Below are positions 51,401 through 63,400 of a stretch of DNA of 64,000 nt, piece after piece. A model generated the notes under the pieces. That model saw only the letters and a list, made by a program, of their open reading frames with translations, searched no databases and had not been told where the DNA came from. A program made the position numbers and the translations under genes. Position 1 is the first letter of the stretch; every line of letters starts with the position of its first letter. Source of the DNA: Antedon mediterranea. Lineage: Eukaryota > Echinodermata > Crinoidea > Comatulida > Antedonidae. The stretch lies in the NCBI RefSeq assembly GCF_964355755.1, contig NC_092671.1, forward strand, positions 5,901,001 through 5,965,000, in the 5' to 3' direction.

Positions 51401-54400
51401 TATGTATTTATAAACATTAGTAGGTCAAAGGTAATTATTTATAAATGTCAAGGTTCTCAAACCCCACATGGAATTTCCCCATGGAATATCCCCTTTAACT
51501 ACTTCCGATTGGATCAATTGTTAACCTTAGTTCTATTTTGTATTTAAGTCATGAAACGATCTACATGACATACTAAATTCACAATTTCTACTTTATTTGT
51601 TTAAAATATTAATCCTGGGAAATATGTATTCACATTAAGATATTGAATTTTCACATTTTCATATCTACTTCTTTAGAAAATACAATATTCTATTAAAAGC
51701 CAGACAAACAGCCATAGCAGTGTTCAAATCTCATCCAAACTTGATTCTCTACATCTGTTTCGAAACATCAATAAAATAATACAACATTATACAGTATGCT
51801 GAAAATTAGCCTGTGATTAAAATTTGCAAATATTTCAACAATTCATCCAACCTTTTACCCTGGAAATTAAATTTAACTGGTGAATCAAATTGGCCTTGTC
51901 ACTTTTTGTCATGAACTTTAATAATTTCAGTCTACTTCTATCACATATTCATTAATAATGTTTTGTTCGTTATCAAAGTTATCCTTTTTTTTAAATCAAA
52001 TTAATTGATTTTAACATATTTGTAAAGCTGTTGCACCGCCTGTTGGTATAATAGGATTTGTTGAAATCTCACATATTGATGGGTTGAAACATTATATCCT
52101 ATTTCCATATCTGATTTATGATGCTGTATTAAATGAAATTAAATTATTTAGTTGTAATAGTATATTTAAAATGAATATGATTCTTCAGAATGTCATTTAT
52201 TTCTTTTAAATAGAGATACATATTTAATATTATTTTAGTGGCTTAACTTTTAATTGAGACAGCTTAAATTTTAATTAAGATAGCTTAGTTTTTATATAGA
52301 TATCTTAGTTTTTAATCTAGGTAGCTTACATTTTGATGGAGATATTTAAAAACTTATATCTATCTTGCAACTTGGCATGCCATACATCAATCGAGTTGTA
52401 TTAAGTGTTATCACTATTGTTATGGTACCACCATTTTGCTCATTATGTGTCATATTGAAATTTATGGAATATGAAAATTATTATTACTACATCTTTTTAT
52501 TTTGTTTTATTTATTTATATATTTGGACCATATTTAATGAGGGTGATCCATCCAGCAATTGCTGATCATTAGGGACCCTCAGAGGTTCACAAGACAAACA
52601 TATACACAAGATGCTCTAAACAAAGTCTTTACAAGTCTTTGAGAGTGGAGTTGTAAATTTGTCCTGACATGTGACTGGACTTGAACTCAGGACCCTTGGA
52701 GAGGTAGCCAAGCATCATAACCACCAAGCCACAACTCCACTTTATAACTCTAACCTGTTGGTATTCTAAATATTATTGATTTTATTAATATTAATTTATT
52801 ATTGTATACATTACAGACTAATAACAAAAAAAATAAGAAGAAAAAGTCCAAACAACCTCAAGAAAAAGAAACTGATACGAAAACAAATGATGCAGTACCT
52901 ACAGCCGGTTCAGGTGCTTCAGTTTCGGCAAAACAGTCCGCTTCTACGAAACCTGTTGTTGAAAATTCAATCAAACGTAAGTTGTTCAAATTTTAAGGTA
53001 AGTTTTGTATTGTACGTTAAAAAATATATAAGCACCCAGAGCTCACATAATTTAAAAGATTTAGGTTGCCCTTCTCACATATGACATTTTAAAGAAGAAC
53101 ATTCCCTTTTTGATTATTATTTGAATCTACTTCTAAAGCTCTGTCTACACTATTAACTAGTTTGACAAAAAAAGTGTGATGTGCCCAAATATGGTAGTGA
53201 AATGCCCAAAAATGGTAGTTATATGACATCATCATGTCCATATATGGGCACATCACATTTTTTTGTCATATAAAATTTGATAGTGTTAGGGTTAACAATG
53301 CTTTACTGTGTGTACAGTATCTGTACTGTACACACATTTTTACCATCCGATATCAGATTCTGATTGGTAATCATTTTTGGAATTATATATTAAAAGTTGC
53401 TGTGTTTTAGTAATAATTATTTTAAAATGCTGTTCACTTTATATATGAATGCGCAATAAATACATTGTTCCTAACGATTACTGCTAAATTAATGTAAAAG
53501 ACTGATTTACTGCTGAATGTCAGCATATTGAGTTAATTGGCTGTATAAACATCTGTTTATATTCGATTGCTGTTCAGTGTTAGATAATAACATTATAGGA
53601 AGAACACAATACAAGCTGGTGTTGGGTATGTATCATGATCTTTCCCCTATTTGGCTATACACATGGATTTCATGGCACACCTTAAGCCCTGTCTGCACTA
53701 CTAAACTTCATGTGACAAAAAAATGTGCCCATATATGGACATGATTATGTCATATCAATACCATATTGGGCATATCACTACCACCAAATTTGGGCAAATC
53801 ACATTTTTTTTTTCAAACTAGTTTTAAAGTGTGTCTTGTGTGTAGATTTAAACTTAATGGATAAATTGATCATATACAAAATCATAGTTTTATTTTATTA
53901 TTTTTGAAACATAGAAAATATTACAAATGGGGATTCGCAACAATCTGTTGGTGAGAAGAAGCCAGCACCTGTAGTAAAGTCCACAGAAAGCAAAAGTTTA
54001 TCCACAGGATCTGGTGATGGAGCTCAACGACCAGAAGCGTTACCAGTTGAACATGCTACGTCGACTAAAGATCATCGGAAACATCATCATCACGAAGGTG
54101 GTAGACACGCAAAACGCGAAAGAAAAATCAGTGAGAAAAGTACATCTAGTATCAAAGGCGATGAAAAGTCTGAGAAAAAATCTGGTAAGTTGTTACTTCA
54201 ACAAGGCAATATCAAACTATGTGCCCAAATATGGTAGTGATAGGACGTCCATATACGGGCAAATTTTTTGTCACTTAAAAGTTTGATAGTGTGGACAGAG
54301 CTTTAGTTTCGGTACTATAATAACTAAACATTTTTCCCATAGTTGGGCCATGGTTTATAAAACCTAAATCATTTTATTATATTAAAAAGTATGAGAACAC

Positions 54401-57400
54401 AGGACATCCTACTACCAGACCATAGCGATACTCAATTAGTATATTTTCCTATAAATAGTTAAAAGCAAATTTTATCTTTAAACTCAGACTTGAACTTAGA
54501 TGCGCTTGAATTGTGTTATCAGACATCTGCTTATATCCATACGTCTATCGCTTTCCTCCACTTCTTAAAGCTACGCTTGAAAGAAGTATAGAAACTGCAA
54601 ACTCACTGTGCTGTTTTCATTACATATACTCAAGTATTGAATTGTGGTATATTTAATAGAAATTATAATAAGGACGAACCAATTACCGCGGTTAACTAAG
54701 ACAGGACAAGTTCTTTCTGTGGCCAGCGGCACTAGCAAACTTTGAAATCATGATAGAACATTAGTATAATCAAATTCATCAAGGAAACGTTAATTATATA
54801 TGGTCGTTAAATATATCATTCAAGCACTAGATACTTCATTAATACTCTACTAAATGTTGTGATATAGACTCGTTTTGACATTCTGTTTAACTTTTGCAGG
54901 TGTTTGGATTATAAAATAATTTTATGTTGGTAAAATATTTATATATATACAATTAAGGGACTAGTACTGTTCCGCTGTACCACGCCGAGAGTGTTAAAGG
55001 GTTGCTATCCGATCGGGTTTGAACAATACCATGAAAGCCCCAGTGGTCTAATGGTTAGGACATCTGCATATGAAGCAGAAGGTTGAACAATACCATGAAA
55101 GCCCCAGTGGTCTAATGGTTAGGACATCTGCATATAAAGCAGAACGTTTAACAATGCCATGAAAGCCCCAGTGGTCTAATGGTTAGGACATCTGAATATC
55201 AAGCAGAAGGTTACGTGTTCGAATCTCGGTTGGGGCGACTTTTTCTCATTCTCAAGATTTCCTCATCTTATCGTTTCAAATTAATTAATTAGATTTCAGT
55301 ATATCACCGGGTGGTTTAGAATTAATGTTCACAGGTGCTTGATGTGTTTATATAACATACTGTATAGGTTCGAATCTCGGTTGGGGCGGCTTTTTCTCAT
55401 TCTCACAGTTTCCTAATTTTTTTTCGTTTTAAATTATATATATTTATTATATATTTTTATTTGAAAACAAGTATTGCAGTTGCCCGTTAACAAATAATAT
55501 TTAAAGATGAATTCTAGAGAGTATTTTTTAAGACATTATGTGTTGTGTGTTCTTCTCTTGTAGTGTAAAAAACTACATAAAACCTGGTGCTAATTTATTA
55601 TATTGAAACACATTCCTACACATGAATTAAGCCAGTTAAATAAACAATTTATTTATAAACTTTTCAAATTGAATTATAAAAGAAAACAAATATATTAAGC
55701 TTTGAGGTAAACTGTGTGTTTAAAAAAAGTAATCATGTAAAGTTGAGAATGTCTTGATGTTTTAGATGTTATGCTACTGTGCAACCATACTGTCATTTTT
55801 TTAATGCTAATTGTAAAATTTAATGTTATAATATAATAAACATTAATGTTATGTATCATTTGCCTAGAAAAGTGACAATGTCTCTGTGTAAAGCCTTGTC
55901 TACACTATCCAACTATCAAACTTTTTGTGACAAAAAAATGTGATGTGCCCATGGACATGATGATGTCATATTATTACAGTATTTGGGTATATCACTATCA
56001 TAATTGGACACATCACACTTTTTTTTGTCAAACGAGTTTGATAGTGTAGACAGACCTTAAAGCTAACCTTTTTTCCAGTTTGTCTATAATTTTAGCGTGG
56101 GCTTATTTGTTAACTTTATTGACCTTAAAATGTCTTATATGATAACAAATGTTGTATGTAAAAACATACCTACAAGTTAAATGTGTTTTATTAACTTTGT
56201 AATATCCTTTGTCAGGAAGGTAGATTTACATTGAGTAAGTCTGAGACCACAGGGACCATTCACCTCAAATCTTATTTAAGCTCAGGTTTAAAATAGCTAC
56301 TGAATTAATTATTTAGATTCACATAAAATAAGAAAAATAAAGAATATAATGAAATTCAACAGCCACATTTAATAATATTACACTCGCACATATCGAAATT
56401 GCATGGTGTAAGAGTTCAATAGAGTAGTTATTTAATATCATGTGACACACAATCCTTCAATCTACTTTGATGTAGTGTTTATACCTGTTTTATTCTCTTA
56501 ATAAGTGTGAGGACACCCTTATTAAGAGGACACTTTGTTGTTATTGTGATGTAAGGCTTTAATAGAGTAGTTATTTAATATAATATGACTCACAATCTTT
56601 CAATCTACGTTGATCGTGTTTATTTGGGTCCCAAGGGCGTCTCTTTAATATTAGTTCTATTGCATTGTATTGTATGTTTGACAAATGCTAAAATACAAAA
56701 TCTAATTTTTGAATCAGGTAGTGCACTAGACAAATCAGCTAAGGATTTACAAAGGACGTCTGTGTCTCTAGGACATCATCGTAATAAACATTCAGAAGAA
56801 ATGGACAACGCCTTCAAGAAAATCAAAGACGCATTCATTGAGGTTCATAAACTGTAAGTAATAATGTTCAGAATTGTATAATAATTGTGATAAAATATAT
56901 CCTTTGACATTTTTTTGTATTCTTTTGTTTTCGATGTACCTTACTTGGACTGTGTAAAGCTTTGTCTACACTATGAAACTAGTTTGACAAAAAAAAAGTG
57001 TAATGTGCCCAAATATGGTAGTGATATGCCCTGATATGGTAGTGATATGACATCATGTCCATATATGGGCACATTACATTTTTTTTTGTCACATAAAGTT
57101 TCATAGTGTAGACAAGGCTTAGGCATACCTGCCACTGCATGTTGTCATCGCAATTTCCCCACTCAATGCAGAAACATTTATTGCTGTTATTGGTATGAAT
57201 ACTTGATACTTGATAGAAATAAGATTTGTAATATCACAACCCCTGTCCCTGCTGAACATAACAGTGGCTTAACGCAGAGGCCTGAGGCCCCTGGATTTGG
57301 AACCCCAAGTAGACCCTTCAACGATGGAGGCCTCAGGCGTTTTTAGCCTTTTTTGACATATTTTAATGCCTGGCTCTGAGGACCCTGGGTTTAACCAGTG

Positions 57401-60400
57401 AGCCATTACGCCATTGCATATGGTGTAATACCTAAGTAATATCAGAAAAACCCCTATCCCCACCTAAAATTACCTATGCATTTTACAAAAGACAGTCTAG
57501 TTATTATACAGTACTTAGTAAAGGAAGTATGATTTGAGTGAACAGTAATATAAAATCAGACAGTCTCAAATAACTCCCAAGATATTCTTAACTACAGCAT
57601 TACAACTATAAATGTGTTCATGTCCAGTCAGACAAGTTTTACAGGTTTCCGTCTCCCTGCTGTCCTAATAAAATTAAATTCCTGTCTGTCAGCATTAAAA
57701 GGGAAGAAAGATAAGTCTATTTCTAAGAAAAAACATTTAAGTAGCTAATAAAAAAAAAATATTGAGTTATTGAACATCTAAACAATGTCTAAATATTGAG
57801 GTTTCCATTTCTTGTCTGTCCATAAAAAACAGAAAAACATTTTTGAGAAATAACATTTATTTATTAACAACAAATTCTTGTCTATAAAATGTCTCATTAA
57901 ACATTATAGAGTGTAACACAAAATATTGAATAATGGTAAGAGACAAAATAATTTTATAAAAATGACCTAAAAAAAGAATTTCAAACTGACCTCTAGTGCA
58001 ATATTCATAGCATTGACCACTAGTATTAATTCCATCTGTCATTATATTCATAATTGGATCCCTGGGATATCTATAGTGCCTGGTATTTATTGTGATGGTC
58101 AACAAGCAATGGTCAACTTGGTAAACCTGATTATTTATCACTTTATAACCCAAGCCATCAAAATAAATCATATATCAGCATTACAGTGCATATTCATGTG
58201 TGGTGTGTATATGGAATATTTGCTATAACTATGGGCAAGTTTAATTATTTACCTGTGTGAGGTCTTTTTATAGGCTAAATATTGCTAATTTTGGTGGTTG
58301 ATTACCAACTTACCAGTTTAAATATCTATAAGCCTAAACGGCCCTATTTTGTATCATGTATACAAGCTTGATCACAACATGATGGTGAAAACATATGGTG
58401 ACATTTTTTGTTTGTAGTGCGAATGTATTTATTTTGCTTTGTACACATTTTGACCACTTTACCATCATTAGGGAATAAAGCTTTTACAAATTGGACTATG
58501 TATTAGCGCTTAATAATGTAATTTTTGCGATGAATAAATTAAACCAATTATTGCATACAATTTCTATAAAGTCTGTTGGATGAATATATAATCTCTAAAA
58601 TTAATATTGACTTATAATGTACAAAATAATACCATTAACTTCCTCCACACATTTTGGGTTTTTCCAAGATGACATAATACTAATGCGCGCGTCATCTATG
58701 CATTATATCTGACCAGTGTTTATATACTTATAGTAATGTTACAACTACTGTACTTTGACAGCTGAATAGTAATAGTAAATAGTAAATCTTCAAATATATC
58801 AAATAAGCAGTACACACACAGACACTACACACACATGTTGGATGAGATATGTGTAACTAGGATTAATATACAAGGTGGGAATTTGACAAGGGACGCAGGG
58901 AAACAGAGGCTGTATACAGATACAGGAGGCTCAGGAGGAGGTTATTGCAAAACTACAGTATATGCAATTTATTTCAGATGAAAATAAAGAACAATTTAAA
59001 TAACAAATTATGGGGAAAAAGAAAATTTGATAAATACTATATATTTATTATAATTAATTTCTTCTTTTAGACTTGATACTCGTGAAGTTCAGTTGATGCG
59101 AGACCTGACGTCAGTCAAGAAACAAGCTAGTAAGATATTTTTTATATTATAATATTAATAATTATTAAAATGTAAAATCACAAACCAATCCTTATGTCTT
59201 CAATCAAAATGTGTAAATTAAAAACTACTCGGACCCTTATCGCTCCTCCGGCACATCAAATTTGAGAATACCACTCAAATAGCGTCACATTGTTAGTGAT
59301 ACAACAAATTTATCTGCGTGAACTACTGTATATATCCTACTTCACAATACACACAAGGTTTATAAGCATGCGGGTTACAGGGGCACTATTTGAAGGAGTG
59401 CGACTGTAAAAAAAAGTCATATTGAATCATATGAAAATGTTGTTGCAATGCACGTTCAATTATCTACAACCATGTTCAAGACATATTTTATAAGTCAAGT
59501 GTTTAATTATGTTGCATTATGGGAGTATGTTTCCATACGTGTTTGATCCAAAAATTACCGGAGTAGTAATATGTATAGCGCTTTGAGGTTTCACAACATT
59601 AAGCACTTTAGGAAGCCAAAGGATATTATTATTATTATTAATTAGGAGAAATAACAGACATACTGTCTTTTACAGTATATACTGTATATAACTACAGAAG
59701 TTGTTTCATTGTTCAAATGGCCATTCAAGAGATAATATCCTAAATGTGACCTTCTAGTTTTTATGTATAAAAGTGACATGTGATTAACCCTTGTGTTTAC
59801 ATTAAGCAACATATCATATCTCCTATTGTTATAGACCATTCTTTTATTGCCAACATTCAAATCAATGTTTATGTTGGCATTTATTTGTATTGCATAACAT
59901 TTCATAATCTCTTTATGATCGTAATTTTTAATAATCAATTCTTTCGTTTCTTGCTTGCTGTGTTTAATTTCATCATATTTCTTTATAGTATGTTATAATT
60001 TTATACAGTTTATTAATACTTTGTAATTATTTATTTTATTCTTTTTTATTTTATGTTTTTAAAACCTATTTCATAATGATAATTATAGAGTAAGAGTAAA
60101 ATCTATTTTGATTGATAGATTTTCTTATTTCAATGGCATCTAATTTGAATAGGTTATACCAGGGATTTACAACTCCCTGGTTATACCCTATGTTATCATT
60201 ATCATTCAAATGTTAACACTTATATATTGTTTGAAGGTTTGCATGGCACACCACATATATTAGTTCTAAAAAGAACTGTTGAGTTTCTCAACGTTTTGAG
60301 AAACTCAACAAGCATCACTTTCAAACCACTGTTGACACAAAATGTACCCTCACCTCCTTATACACATTGCAGGATCCACCCACCCCAGAATTAGTAATGT

Positions 60401-63400
60401 GATTACTAGCCATTCATTTAACTATTGTTTACATTATTTTAACTTTTTATTTTCTGTTTAGCCTCGATGTTTGATGAACGACAAGCTAAAGCTGTTGAAT
60501 TAAAGCGACGTGCAGATCAAGTAAAATTTCTCAATGATATGGAATTGTTGGAGTTAAGAGCTGATATAAAGGTAATAGCTGATTTATTTTAACAACTATA
60601 CCTTTACTTCTATACTATCTTATCCCCCCCCCCCACCCAACCCAAAAAAATAAAAATGTCACACAGTTCTGAAACTCCTGTCCATGTCTGTTTGCTGCCC
60701 AAACCATTAGCAATTAGTATGGGTCACATGTGAAAGTAAATATGCAAATTATATTAGCATAAATATCAAAGGTCCACGTATATTTCACTTCATGGATAAA
60801 TGTAGGCCAAAGCCTGATATGGCCAGTAATATTTTTGCCATTATGTTAAACATGTTGTTAGAGAATTGTATATAATATGTAATAATTAATATTCAAGAAG
60901 ATAAAAGCTCTGTATACACTATCAAACTAGTTGTGATGCGCCCAAATATGCTAGTGATATGTTTAAATATGGTAGTGATATGACAATAGGAAGGTTTCGC
61001 AACCTTACGAATACGATAACGAAAACGGATACGTCACACATTTGTGAAACTTTTGAGCTTATCCCTATTTCATATTTGTAAAGCGTATTCATGTTGATGA
61101 ATATCACCAGTCATATTCGTAACTACAAAACGAGTATAGTTTTTGATCTATTTTGCATATTTTGCATTTGAATCAGGAATGATTTGTGATTATAATATAA
61201 TTATAGATTTATTGAAAGTAATTTACTAAAATTTTGATAAATAGCAGTTTTTTCTCGCTTTGATGTTACGCTAGGCCTAGGCAGCCAAGCACCAACATGT
61301 ACCACCTGAGCTTCGCTCAAATTTACCGCAGTCATATTTCGTTGCCATGCGAAACAGATTTTTACTGGCTTACGAAAACGAATACGTGTGCGTGACATAT
61401 CCATTTTTGTTATCGTATTCGTAAGATTGCGAAACCTCTCTATTATCATGTTCATATATGGGCACATCACATTTATTTTGTCATATAAAGTTTGATAGTG
61501 TAGACAGAGAATACTAAAAATGTGAAGGTTTTTTTTTTCAAATAAGAGATGACATTTTTTTACAGCATTTTGTGTCCGACAGAAAAGTTGATGAGGCATT
61601 AGGAAGGACATCTAGATTCCAAGCAGATGCATCTAAGTTAGAAGAGGTGAACATTTTATTTGTAATGGTTGTATATATATGCAAAATATGTTATTTACTA
61701 AATATTTATAACAAATATAAACAATAAACAAGATAGCATGTAAACTTATCAGGTCAAAGTTTACATTAATTTCTACAGGTAAAACATTTTCAATTCACAC
61801 ATATTTCTTTTTTTTCTACTGTAGCAAATCAATTTTTTCGGTGAAGTAACCCAAATAACAAGTAAATACTCATCGCGTAGACCTTCTTTGACTTCACTCA
61901 GTAGTACCGTAAGTCGATCTACCTCTGTCAACGAAGACCTTCTTAGCCCTCACGGTAGGACTAACGTTTTTGTGGATGTTGCGAATGGACCATCGTCAGC
62001 TGGTAAATCTATTCCAACTGCTGTACCTGGTGTACAAATGACGGCTGCTGAGATGGGTGAACTGCAAAGTAAATTGGTTGAATCGCTCAAAGCTCAGGTA
62101 TGTTAATATAATATCAATAATAAATTTTATTTCTCAAATAAAAACAAAAGTACAGATAACATTTTCTAAAATAATACATAATAAATGAGAAAAGGAGTAC
62201 CCCACTGGAAGCTTAAGCTTTAAAATGTGTGGTCCAGGCAACATATTTAAGTAAGGTAAGAAACATGTAAAAAACATTATGATAATAAACAAAAATAGCA
62301 TTTAACTTAACGAATGCAGTTATGTATAGAAATTGGATTATTACAATTTAACAATGATCTATAATTTTTTATTTAACTTAATGTCATTTTTATGAGGAAA
62401 AAACCCCAAAAAAACCAGTTTGGATAAAAAAAGTTTGCAATTTGTTAAATTGACCCAGTGTACACCATATCTTATCATCACGCTTACAATCTTACTACGA
62501 TGTTAGTAAAGTGAAACATGCATATTTTATGCCTAATGAAGCGTGAAGCCCAGGAAGGGTCTCGTCTGCTTGTTTCTTCTCATCGTTAATCAAATTGTTC
62601 ACGTCCTGTGTTTTGGTTCAGTTAAATCCCGGAGATAAACTTCTCATTGCTAATATTAAAGTATTTAAAATGCAAATGCTTTTGAACAACAAATTTGGAC
62701 ACAATACAGTGTATTTGCAGTACAGTATTAACAAAATTGAATTAAAGTAGGATACATTCTAACTAATGGTTGTAATACCGTTATTTTTAATCATTCTGAT
62801 CATGGGTCAAATAAATTGCATTGGGTAAACTGTAAATTTGATATTTTATTTATATTTCATAAGAAAAAATGTTCCATAGATAATGATTGATGTTCTGAAA
62901 AGAGAATTATTTTTAAATAAAACCAATTTAATATATTCTACAGGGACTACCAGTACCTAAGTCACCGCCACATAGAAATAAAGGACGCAATGCTAAGGGT
63001 CCTAACCAGGTTAATAAGTTTCCAGAGAACAAAAACAGAAAACCTAACTACGGTCAAGATAGAGCACAAAGTAGGCAGCATGACCAAACAAATGATAGGA
63101 ACAAGCCAAAAGATAAACAACAAAATGATAAGTTACAAGATAGGCACCAGAATCAGAAAGATAGGCGTGAGAATCAGAAAGATAGGCACGAAAATCAGAA
63201 AGATTGGCACGAGAATCAGAAAGATAGGCACGAGAATCAGAAAGATAGGCATGAGAATCAGAAAGATAGGCACGAGAATCAGAAAGATAGGCACGAGAAT
63301 CAGAAAGATAGGATAAACGATAAACCAGGCAGGCAACATGACAAACAAGATCAACGACAAACAGAATCTCAAACAATAAAAACTGTACGAAGACGTGAGC

